In this document: positions 16,783 through 22,607 of the stretch, one piece after another
How positions within the stretch are numbered: position 1 is the stretch's first letter
Layout: each line of letters starts with the position of its first letter
NCBI GenBank assembly: GCA_021788685.1
Contig: JAJYKH010000006.1
Location: forward strand, 1 to 22,607
DNA: 22,607 bases
Reading direction: 5' to 3'
Origin: Deltaproteobacteria bacterium
GTDB taxonomy: Bacteria; Desulfobacterota; Desulfobulbia; Desulfobulbales; UBA5123
Position numbers and translations under genes: made by a program
Notes under the pieces: generated by a model
The model's database searches: none
What the model was told of the DNA's origin: nothing
Seen by the model: only the letters and a program-made list of their open reading frames with translations

Positions 16783-16884
16783 AAGCCGGCAGCGGCACCG
16801 GTCCGGGCTTCCGGCCGGATCCGCGGAGCCGAGCATCACCGGGGGGAACCACGGTCTTTTCGCCTGCTGTCATCGGTTACCAGA

Positions 16885-18819
16885 ATGAGCCTCTACCTCA
16901 CCACCCCCATTTTCTACGTCAACGCCCAGCCCCATCTGGGCCATGCCTATACCGCCGTGGTGGCCGATGCGGTCAGCCGTTTCCACCGCCTGGCCGGCGA
17001 GGATGTCTACTTCCAGACCGGAACCGACGAGCACGGCGACAAGGTAGTGCAGGCCGCCGCCGCGGCCGGGCTCTCCCCCAAGGAATACGCCGACCGGATC
17101 AGCGGCCAGTTCAGGGCCGCCTGGCCGCCGCTCGCCATCGAGCCGGACCGGTTCATCCGCACCACCGATCCCGAGCACATCCGCACCGTCCAGGCCATTC
17201 TCCAGCAGGTCTACGACCGCGGCGACATCTACTTCAGCGATTACGCCGGCCTCTACTGCCAGGGCTGCGAACGCTTTCTCACTGAAAAGGAGCTGGTGGA
17301 CGGCCTCTGCCCGGACCACCGGCAGCCACCCGTGCCGGTGAGCGAGCAGAACTATTTCTTCCGGATGGGCAAGTACCAGCAGTGGCTCATCGACCACATC
17401 GAGAGCCACCCCGGGTTCATCTCCCCGGAGCGCTACCGCAACGAGGTGCTCTCCTTCCTGCGGGAGCCCCTGGAAGACCTCTGCATCTCCCGGCCCACGA
17501 GCCGTCTCACCTGGGGCATTCCGCTGCCCTTCGACAACCGGTTCGTCACCTATGTCTGGTTCGATGCGCTGATCAACTACCTCACCGGCATCGGCTACCC
17601 GGCCGCTGCCGATTTCGGAGCCTGCTGGGCCGCGGCCGAGCACATCATCGCCAAGGACATCCTCAAGCCCCACGCCATCTACTGGCCCACCATGCTCAAG
17701 GCCATGGGGCTCGGGCCCTACCGGCGGCTGCACGTTCACGGCTACTGGAACATGAACGACGCCAAGATGTCCAAGAGCCTCGGGAATGTCGTCCGGCCCA
17801 CCGACCTGGCCGCGGAATACGGGGCGGACACGGTGCGCTACTTCCTGCTCCGGGAGATGGCCTTCGGGGTGGATGCCTCCTTTTCCATCGACGCGCTCAT
17901 CGCCCGCCGGAACTCCGACCTGGCGAACGACCTGGGGAACCTGTTCAGCCGCTCCCTCACCATGGCGGGCAAGTTCGCGGGGAACAGGGTCCCGGCCCCC
18001 GGCACTCCGGCCGAGGCGGACCGGGAGCTCGCCCAGGCGGCCACCGCCATGGCGGAGGAATTCAGCCGCCAGATAGAGCAGTTCGCGTTCCACCGCGCCC
18101 TGCAGGCGGTCTGGGAGGTGGTGGGCCTCGCCAACCGGTACATCGTGGCCAACGCCCCCTGGGAGCTGGCCAAGGAGCCGGCCCAGGCGGAGCGGCTGGC
18201 CACCGTGCTCTACCACCTGCTCGAAGCGTTGCGGCTGCTCACCGTGGTCCTCCAGCCGATCATGCCCGCGACCGCCGGCAAAATGGCCGCGGCCCTGGGT
18301 GTCACCCTTCCCGCCGATTTTCAAGGGCAGGCGCGGTGGGGGCTGCTGGCCCCCGGGACAGCGCTGTCGCCGGTAGAGCCCCTGTTCCCCCGGCTGGAGA
18401 AGGGGACGGCTCCCGCGGCCCCGCCCCAGCCCAAGCCAACCTCCGCTGCCCGTTCGCCAGCGCCGGAGCCGCCGGCCGCCGGCAAGGCCGCGGCGGAAGG
18501 GCTCATCACCTTCGAGGATTTCGGCCGGCTCGACCTGCGGGTGGGGGAGATCGTGGCCGCGGAGCGGGTCCCCAAGGCGGACCGGCTGCTCAAGCTCACG
18601 GTGAAGGCACCGGAGGCGCGAACGGTGGTGGCCGGCATCGCCGCCCATTACGCCCCCGAAGAAGTGATCGGCAGGCAGGTGGTCCTGGTGGCCAATCTCA
18701 AGCCGGCTAAGCTCAAGGGGGTGCTCTCCGAGGGAATGGTGCTCGCCGCCAAGGAGGGGGACCGGCTGGTGCTCATCGGACCCGGGGGACCGATCACCCC
18801 CGGCAGCAAGGTGTCATGA
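16885..18819 (+). CDS. metG: Methionine--tRNA ligase with C-terminal tRNA-binding domain
   Basis: A 644-residue class I aminoacyl-tRNA synthetase that charges tRNA-Met. The HIGH signature appears as PHLGH (16-20) and the KMSKS loop as KMSKS (294-298). One zinc knuckle lies in the connective peptide: C125-x2-C128 and C142-x2-H145. WGIPLPFD and YVWFDALINY complete the catalytic core. The helical anticodon domain (about 330-490) is followed by a Pro/Ala-rich linker (about 505-538) and a Trbp111/EMAP-type OB-fold (540-644; FGRLDLRVGEI, KLKGVLSEGMVLAA) that binds tRNA and often dimerises. The start ATG 16885 gives the usual SLYLTTPIFYVNAQPH opening. The 102-base gap upstream holds GC-rich sequence with no convincing promoter or ribosome site. 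Its stop overlaps the next start as ATGA. Confidence 0.95.
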   Translation: MSLYLTTPIFYVNAQPHLGHAYTAVVADAVSRFHRLAGEDVYFQTGTDEHGDKVVQAAAAAGLSPKEYADRISGQFRAAWPPLAIEPDRFIRTTDPEHIRTVQAILQQVYDRGDIYFSDYAGLYCQGCERFLTEKELVDGLCPDHRQPPVPVSEQNYFFRMGKYQQWLIDHIESHPGFISPERYRNEVLSFLREPLEDLCISRPTSRLTWGIPLPFDNRFVTYVWFDALINYLTGIGYPAAADFGACWAAAEHIIAKDILKPHAIYWPTMLKAMGLGPYRRLHVHGYWNMNDAKMSKSLGNVVRPTDLAAEYGADTVRYFLLREMAFGVDASFSIDALIARRNSDLANDLGNLFSRSLTMAGKFAGNRVPAPGTPAEADRELAQAATAMAEEFSRQIEQFAFHRALQAVWEVVGLANRYIVANAPWELAKEPAQAERLATVLYHLLEALRLLTVVLQPIMPATAGKMAAALGVTLPADFQGQARWGLLAPGTALSPVEPLFPRLEKGTAPAAPPQPKPTSAARSPAPEPPAAGKAAAEGLITFEDFGRLDLRVGEIVAAERVPKADRLLKLTVKAPEARTVVAGIAAHYAPEEVIGRQVVLVANLKPAKLKGVLSEGMVLAAKEGDRLVLIGPGGPITPGSKVS

Positions 18820-19580
18820 GCCGACCCGATTCCGCGGAAACCGAACGGCTGCTCCGGGACCTGGAGCAACGGGTGCAGCAGTACCCCTTTCGGACCGTGC
18901 GGATTACCGGCAGCCGCGACGAGCTTCTGGGCCTCTTCCTGCTCTCCAAGGACGTGCGGCTGGCCGAGGGCGAGCTGCAGACGGCCCTGGCGGGGGTCAT
19001 CCGCCGGGAGCCGGCGGCGGCGGAAACCGGCGGCGCATGGTCCGCCGGGGAAATCGAGGGCGGCAACCTGGAAGAGGTCCTGGCCTCCCAGATCGAGCAC
19101 ACCCGCCAGACCCGGCTGCCCTGCGCCCTCATCCTCCTGGAGACGGACGCGCCAGCTGGGGCTCCCGCGGGGATGCCGGCCGCCATCGTGGACTTGGTCC
19201 GGGCCGCCGTGCGCCGCTCGGACATCCTGCTCCGGTGCGATGCCGGGCGGCTGGCGGTCATCCTGCCCAGCATCAGCCTGCGGGAGGCGACCGAATGCGC
19301 CGAGCGGATCCGCAGTGTGCTGGCCCGGGAGCTCCGGCTCGGGGAGGATGATGCCCCGGCGGTCACAGCCAGCATCGGCATCGGCCTGTGCTATGCCAGC
19401 GATCGGATCTCGGCCGAGACGTTTGCGGCCAGGGTGGCCCAAGAGCTGGAGCGGGCCCGGCAGCAGGGGGGAAATCGGGTCTGCCGGGTCATCGACTCGC
19501 GGGCGGAGAGCTCCTGCCAGGTTTCCGTGGAGGAGCGGACCGAATTGTTCAGCATCTTTTTGAAGGACCGGCACTCATGA
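18816..19580 (+). CDS. Degenerate GGDEF-domain protein
   Basis: A 254-residue soluble protein. Residues 1-80 are an unrecognised helical N-terminus (ERLLRDLEQRVQQYPFRTVR). Residues about 84-226 follow the diguanylate-cyclase fold: LEEVLASQIEHTRQTRLPCAL, then RRSDILLRCDAGRLAVILP, ATECAERIRSVL, ASIGIGLCYASDRISAETF and ERARQQGGNRVC. At the active site, where R-x-GGDEF is expected, residues 142-146 read DAGRL, so both the metal-binding acidic residue and the glycine turn are gone. Cyclase activity is therefore not expected; it may be a nucleotide sensor or scaffold. There is no transmembrane segment. It overlaps metG and the MinD-like gene by 4 bases each, so it is translationally tied to both; the pairing with an ATPase suggests a regulatory role there. 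Confidence 0.78.
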   Translation: MSRPDSAETERLLRDLEQRVQQYPFRTVRITGSRDELLGLFLLSKDVRLAEGELQTALAGVIRREPAAAETGGAWSAGEIEGGNLEEVLASQIEHTRQTRLPCALILLETDAPAGAPAGMPAAIVDLVRAAVRRSDILLRCDAGRLAVILPSISLREATECAERIRSVLARELRLGEDDAPAVTASIGIGLCYASDRISAETFAARVAQELERARQQGGNRVCRVIDSRAESSCQVSVEERTELFSIFLKDRHS

Positions 19581-20329
19581 ACGGCGGCAGCGCCCGGATC
19601 ATCTGCATCAGCAGCGGCAAAGGCGGGGTGGGGAAGACTTCCCTCTCGGTCAACCTGGCCGCCGCCCTGGCCCGGAAAGGCCGGAAGGTGCTGCTCATCG
19701 ATGGCGACCTGGGGCTGGCCAACGTCGATGTGCTTCTCGGTCTCACGGTCAGCCGCACCCTGCGGCGCACCATCGAGGAGGGTCTCGATCCGGCCGCCCT
19801 TCTGGTGGAGGTCTTTCCGGAGCTCCAGGTGCTCCCCGCCAGCTCGGGGGTGCCGGAGATGGCCAGCCTGAGCGCCCAGGAGCAGGCGGTCCTCGGTGCC
19901 GCCCTCGAGCCGCTCCTCGACCGCTTCGACTTCGTCCTGGTGGACACGGCCGCGGGGTTGGGGGAGTCGGTGCTCTGGTTCAACGACTGGGCCCGGGAGA
20001 ACATCGTGATCGTCTCTCCGGACCCCACCTCCCTCACCGATGCCTACGCCCTCATCAAGGTCCTGCGCGGGCGGTACGCCAAAGAGCGTTTTCACCTCCT
20101 CATCAACAATGCCAAAACCAGGAGGGAGGCGGATGAGACTTTCGCCACCATGCGTTCCGTGCTGACCAGGTTTCTCAAAATCGAGCCCCATCGCCTGGGG
20201 GAGGTGCCCCAGGACGCGGCGGTCGCCCGGGCCGTCCGGCTGCAGAAGCCCTTTCTGCTGGCCGAGCCCGAATGCCGGGCGGGCAAGGCGGTGGCGGCCA
20301 TCGCCGCCGGCCTGCTGGGCGGGTCTTGA
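19577..20329 (+). CDS. MinD/FlhG-like P-loop ATPase
   Basis: A 250-residue protein of the MinD/ParA (SIMIBI) class. The deviant Walker A is KGGVGKTS (15-22) with the signature lysine K15 and K20. LLIDGDLGLANVDVLLG gives switch I and FVLVDTAAGLGESV switch II. FLKIEPHRLGEVPQDAAVARAVRLQKPF is the typical FlhG/YlxH C-terminal block. FlhG sets flagellar number while MinD places the division septum; the LGLANVDVLLG motif occurs in both branches. No flagellar gene is nearby, and yggT-divIVA follow after 168 bases, which favours a polarity or division role. I see no clear C-terminal amphipathic helix: the tail is AVAAIAAGLLGGS. The start is ATG 19577, overlapping the GGDEF-like stop; a longer frame from 19388 is read-through within that gene. 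Confidence 0.82.
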   Translation: MNGGSARIICISSGKGGVGKTSLSVNLAAALARKGRKVLLIDGDLGLANVDVLLGLTVSRTLRRTIEEGLDPAALLVEVFPELQVLPASSGVPEMASLSAQEQAVLGAALEPLLDRFDFVLVDTAAGLGESVLWFNDWARENIVIVSPDPTSLTDAYALIKVLRGRYAKERFHLLINNAKTRREADETFATMRSVLTRFLKIEPHRLGEVPQDAAVARAVRLQKPFLLAEPECRAGKAVAAIAAGLLGGS

Positions 20330-20371
20330 GGGCGCTACAGCAACTGTGGTGGTCTCGCAAGAACCTTTTTT

Positions 20372-20456
20372 AAACCACAAAGGACATGAAGAGCACGAAG
20401 AAAAGAATAAGAAATAAGCATTCACTTCGTGTCGTTCGTGCTCTTCCTGGTGATTT
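20372..20456. repeat. Imperfect inverted repeat, dispersed-repeat-like (MITE/REP type)
   Basis: GAAGAGCACGAA (20388-20399) is exactly complementary to TTCGTGCTCTTC (20435-20446), with a 35-base AT-rich centre. The outer ends AAACCAC (20372-20378) and GTGATTT (20450-20456) also pair with one mismatch, so the whole segment is a mirror unit. The wording 'accacaaagg ... cacgaag' recalls short palindromic elements dispersed in many bacterial genomes (from memory). It has no poly-T tail, so I do not call a terminator. Confidence 0.6.
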
Positions 20457-20484
20457 CCGACTTTTTGCGCGATTGACAATTTTG

Positions 20485-20493
20485 AGGAGAAGG
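20485..20493 (+). promoter_or_regulatory. Ribosome-binding site of yggT
   Basis: AGGAGAAGG lies 4-12 bases before ATG 20498, a strong purine-rich site that fixes the start. The TTGACA at 20473-20478 just upstream is not taken as a promoter because no -10 box can fit before the start codon. Confidence 0.6.
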
Positions 20494-20497
20494 ACCC

Positions 20498-20794
20498 ATG
20501 TTCGTCATCGGCAATTTCCTGAGCGCACTGGCCACGGTCATCAATATCGTCCTGGGGGCGTACGTCTGGCTCATTATCGGCCGGGTGATCATCTCCTGGG
20601 TCAATGCCGACCCCTACAATCCGATCGTGCGCTTTCTCTACGGAGCGACCGAGCCGGTGCTCGCCCCCATCCGCCGGCGGTTGCCCTACCTGGGGGGGCT
20701 CGACCTCTCGCCGATGCTCCTCATCCTGGCGATCATCTTTCTCCAGCAGTTCCTGGTCCCCACCCTCCAACGAATCGCCTTCTCGTTCAGCTGA
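20498..20794 (+). CDS. yggT: YggT family membrane protein
   Basis: A 98-residue inner-membrane protein with two long hydrophobic segments (about 6-30 and 72-92). The conserved YggT loop lies between them: GRVIISWVNADPYNPIVRFLYGATEP, then VLAPIRRRLP and GGLDLSPM. This is the single-repeat form; E. coli YggT has two repeats. The family, called YlmG in Gram-positives and cyanobacteria, is linked to cell division and membrane organisation by gene neighbourhood and chloroplast nucleoid studies, but its biochemistry is unknown. It sits in front of a divIVA module, the usual context. Its C-terminal helix is repeated in the next gene. It lies 168 bases from the ATPase gene, with the inverted repeat between, so it may have its own transcript. 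Confidence 0.92.
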   Translation: MFVIGNFLSALATVINIVLGAYVWLIIGRVIISWVNADPYNPIVRFLYGATEPVLAPIRRRLPYLGGLDLSPMLLILAIIFLQQFLVPTLQRIAFSFS

Positions 20795-20817
20795 GGCCCG
20801 ACATCGATCCCTCTGAA

Positions 20818-20823
20818 AAGGAG
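20818..20823 (+). promoter_or_regulatory. Ribosome-binding site of the chimeric gene
   Basis: AAGGAG six bases before ATG 20830. The site, spacing and first codons (20818-20839) agree with the divIVA site (21432-21453) at 20 of 22 positions, so both starts seem to derive from one ancestor. Confidence 0.7.
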
Positions 20824-20829
20824 CCGACC

Positions 20830-21399
20830 ATGGCCATGATCGCAACGAGCACACCCGAGGCCCAATTCCCCGTCCAATCCGGAGGGGGGCCGGTCCTTCT
20901 CCGCAATGGCCTGGATGAGGGTTTCTCGCCCGGCATGGGTGAGGCCGGCTGCTCCCCCGTCCCCGCTCGCGAAGGCGCATCCTTTCCGGCCCCCTTCACC
21001 GCAGCGGCCGCGAGCAATGGCCTGGATGGCAATCCCGAGCTGCTGCGGCTTCGGGAGCGGGCCTTTGCCGAAATTGGCGCCTTGCGGGCGGAAATCGATC
21101 GGCTCGCGGCGGCCAAGGAGCAGACCCGGGCCGAGCTGCGCCGGTTGCTCCAGGACTGCCTCGCCAGCCTGGACGCTTGCGGCGCCTTGGAAGGAGCACA
21201 GATCTTTCCCCCGGAAGCTTCCGCCAGAAGCGAGGGGACCGTCCCTCCCTTCAGCCGCGTCCTGCACGGCCTCGCCAATCCGGCCAGGGGCCGCCTGAAC
21301 GTGGCCGGCTGGGAGCAGGCCCCGATGCTTCTCGTGGTGGCGCTGATCCTCCTCCAGCAGCTGGTGCCGACCCTTCAGCGCATGGCCTTGCTCGGATAG
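20830..21399 (+). CDS. Unrecognised coiled-coil/membrane-tail protein, apparent DivIVA-YggT chimera
   Basis: A 189-residue protein that I cannot assign to a known family. Residues 1-65 are low-complexity (Ala, Pro, Gly, Ser). Residues 69-120 form a coiled coil; EIGALRAEIDRLAAAKEQTR and AELRRLLQDCLASL align without gaps to DivIVA residues 110-146, with 18 of 37 identical. Residues 121-163 are a loose linker. Residues 165-189 (PMLLVVALILLQQLVPTLQR...) closely match the C-terminal helix of YggT (PMLLILAIIFLQQFLVPTLQ). The product lacks the DivIVA N-terminal membrane-binding domain and the YggT R-x-x-x-x-W loop. ATG 20830 is chosen for the AAGGAG site; an open frame back to 20386 crosses yggT and is not coding. 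Predicted: a coiled coil anchored by one C-terminal helix, possibly co-assembling with its neighbours (inference). Confidence 0.72.
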   Translation: MAMIATSTPEAQFPVQSGGGPVLLRNGLDEGFSPGMGEAGCSPVPAREGASFPAPFTAAAASNGLDGNPELLRLRERAFAEIGALRAEIDRLAAAKEQTRAELRRLLQDCLASLDACGALEGAQIFPPEASARSEGTVPPFSRVLHGLANPARGRLNVAGWEQAPMLLVVALILLQQLVPTLQRMALLG

Positions 21400-21431
21400 G
21401 ACTTTCTTTCGCTTTCGAATCTCCCACGCTC

Positions 21432-21437
21432 AAGGAG
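21432..21437 (+). promoter_or_regulatory. Ribosome-binding site of divIVA
   Basis: AAGGAG six bases before ATG 21444. It favours 21444 over the in-frame ATG 21450, which would be 12 bases away. Confidence 0.65.
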
Positions 21438-21443
21438 CCGTCC

Positions 21444-22316
21444 ATGACCATGACACCGCAGGATATTCAGTCCCAACAATTCCACGTCCGTTTCCGCGGG
21501 TTCGACGTCGAAGAAGTCGATGCGTTCCTGGAGCGGGTTGCCGAGGAGCTGCTCGTCCTGATCGAGGAAAACAAGCAGCTGGCGGAGCAGGTGGAAGGGC
21601 TGAAAAAGGAGATCGATTCTTACCACCATCACGAAAAGGCGTTCCAGAGCGCCATCATCTCGGCACAGCAGATCGCGGAGGAGATGAAGACCAAAAGCCG
21701 CCGGGCAGCCGAAGAGATTACCGCCGCCGCCAGGGAGGAGGCCCGCAAGCTGCGCGAGGAGGCCAATCGGGAGATCGCCGGCCTGGAGGCGGAGATCCAT
21801 CGGCTGAAAGAGGTGAAGCGGCAGGCCGGGCAGGAGCTGCGCCAATTGCTGCAGGAATATCTCGACCGCCTGGAGGAGGGCGAGGAGATGCCGGCGCAGG
21901 CCCCCAAACGAGCCCAGCCCCAACCGCCTGAAAGCGCCCCTGCCGAAATGCCCCTGGAGAGCCCGCCCCCCGCAGAGCCCCCCGCGGAACCGATGGCCGC
22001 CGCCCAGCCGGAGGCACCGATAGCTGAGGGCCAGCCGGTGGTCGATGTGTCGGACCTGTACGAAAAGATCGAGCTGACCGGGAATGAATTCGTCGCCATG
22101 GCCGGTTCCGTGGGCGAGGAGGCGGGGGGCGGTGAAGAAGTCCCCGACCGGTTCGCCATTGCCGATGAAGGGCCCGATGAGAGCACCATCCCGGACTTGG
22201 ACGGCGATATGCTTTTCACCCTGGAAGACCCCCTGGACGAGGGGTCCGAAGGGCCTGCTGTTTCTTTCGATAATGAGCCCGAAGGGCGGGAGAAGGACGG
22301 GAAACAGGACTCTTGA
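21444..22316 (+). CDS. divIVA: DivIVA-domain cell division / polarity protein
   Basis: A 290-residue coiled-coil protein. Residues 4-29 are the DivIVA N-terminal domain: TPQDIQSQQFHVRFRGFDVE, with F17 and R18 at exactly the positions that insert into membrane in B. subtilis DivIVA. This supports ATG 21444. Coiled coil runs to about 147 (VAEELLVLIEENKQLAEQVE; SRRAAEEITAAAREEARKLR). Residues 150-195 are Pro/Ala/Glu-rich and 198-290 are acidic, including SDLYEKIELTGNEFVAMAG. The long disordered tail exceeds B. subtilis DivIVA (164 residues). DivIVA proteins bind curved membrane at poles and septa and recruit partners. yggT-divIVA-yggU is a recurrent cluster. Residues 99-147 are duplicated in the preceding gene. 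Confidence 0.9.
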   Translation: MTMTPQDIQSQQFHVRFRGFDVEEVDAFLERVAEELLVLIEENKQLAEQVEGLKKEIDSYHHHEKAFQSAIISAQQIAEEMKTKSRRAAEEITAAAREEARKLREEANREIAGLEAEIHRLKEVKRQAGQELRQLLQEYLDRLEEGEEMPAQAPKRAQPQPPESAPAEMPLESPPPAEPPAEPMAAAQPEAPIAEGQPVVDVSDLYEKIELTGNEFVAMAGSVGEEAGGGEEVPDRFAIADEGPDESTIPDLDGDMLFTLEDPLDEGSEGPAVSFDNEPEGREKDGKQDS

Positions 22317-22319
22317 TCC

Positions 22320-22607
22320 ATGCCGTGCCTCCGCGAAGACAAGGAAGGACGGGTGATCCTCACGGTTCACGTGCAGCCCAAGGCCTCCCGGGATGGCGTC
22401 GCCGGGCTGCACGGGGAGGCGGTCAAGGTGAGCATCACCGCCCCTCCCGTGGATGGGAAGGCCAACGCGGCCCTGGTCCGTTTTCTCGCCAAGCTGTTCG
22501 GGATGCCGAAGGCAGCCGTGGTGCTCGACAGCGGCCACCAGGGCCGCACCAAACGGTTTCTCCTCCAGGGCCTCTCACTGGCGGAGGCCCGGCAGATCCT
22601 GGAAAGG
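22320..22607 (+). CDS. yggU: DUF167 / YggU family protein, 3' end missing
   Basis: The frame runs from ATG 22320, three bases after the divIVA stop, to the window edge with no stop; 96 residues are visible, close to full length for this family. Family blocks are VILTVHVQPKASRDGVAGL, VKVSITAPPVDGKANAALVR and FLAKLFGM, then SGHQGRTKRFLLQGLS. YggU is a small soluble protein of unknown biochemistry, found repeatedly with yggT. No ribosome site is obvious in the short gap, so coupling to divIVA translation is likely. Confidence 0.88.
   Translation, partial: MPCLREDKEGRVILTVHVQPKASRDGVAGLHGEAVKVSITAPPVDGKANAALVRFLAKLFGMPKAAVVLDSGHQGRTKRFLLQGLSLAEARQILER

Noticed and set aside
16794..16850. GC-rich partial inverted repeats before metG as an attenuator or terminator
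   Set aside because: Stems are short with mismatches and no T-run or leader-peptide pattern is visible; such repeats are frequent by chance at this GC content.
16870..18648. 592-codon minus-strand open frame opposite metG
   Set aside because: Same GC-driven shadow effect; metG is unambiguous and the antisense translation has no family features.
20372..20456. Inverted repeat as a rho-independent terminator of the MinD-like gene
   Set aside because: The loop is 35 bases and no T-tract follows the right arm, so it does not fit an intrinsic terminator.
20473..20478. Perfect TTGACA as a -35 box for yggT
   Set aside because: A -10 box at normal spacing would fall on or past the start codon at 20498 and none is present; it overlaps the ribosome-site region.
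19391..20980. 529-codon minus-strand open frame spanning the MinD-like gene and yggT
   Set aside because: It crosses three well-supported + strand genes and an intergenic repeat, and its translation is compositionally biased without motifs.

Overview
All recognisable genes in this 22.6 kb window lie on the + strand. I see no tRNA, rRNA, CRISPR array, insertion sequence or convincing rho-independent terminator. The gene set points to a high-GC deltaproteobacterium (Desulfuromonadales/Geobacter-like). This is an inference from gene content: PurS-PurL fusion, holB-ricT-metG order, yggT-divIVA-yggU order and a GT9 heptosyltransferase. No taxonomic marker is present to confirm it.

Region 1 (3-10329) is a surface-polysaccharide / membrane-export block. 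It starts with an ABC-2 permease cut by the window edge, a TPR lipoprotein-like or membrane-anchored protein, and an ABC ATPase. A TMTC-like GT-C glycosyltransferase with C-terminal TPRs follows, then a UbiA-family enzyme resembling decaprenyl-phosphate phosphoribosyltransferase, a Wzx-like flippase, a SAM methyltransferase, two GT2 glycosyltransferases and a GT9 heptosyltransferase. Most of these genes overlap or nearly touch, so they probably form one transcript. Base composition falls sharply in the middle (about 3.2-8.2 kb), as is common for glycan loci that are exchanged between strains.

Region 2 (10330-18819) is GC-rich housekeeping. A promoter with a perfect 16-bp palindrome at its expected start point precedes purSL (purine synthesis). 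Then come an OB-fold/HD 3'-5' exoribonuclease of the YhaM type, holB (DNA polymerase III delta'), ricT (PSP1 domain with Cys-rich iron-sulfur motifs) and metG with a C-terminal tRNA-binding domain.

Region 3 (18816-22607) looks like a cell-division / polarity module: a degenerate GGDEF protein, a MinD/FlhG-like ATPase, yggT, an unrecognised small gene, divIVA and yggU (cut by the right edge). The unrecognised gene (20830-21399) is the most unusual item. Its ribosome-binding site and start resemble those of divIVA, its coiled coil matches the DivIVA coiled coil without gaps, and its C-terminal hydrophobic tail matches the end of YggT. It therefore looks like a divIVA::yggT chimera left between its two parents by a tandem duplication and deletion. 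Upstream of yggT lies an imperfect inverted repeat of a type that tends to be dispersed in genomes.

No gene-free stretch exceeds 300 bases. The longest are 20330-20497 and 14571-14726, both described below.
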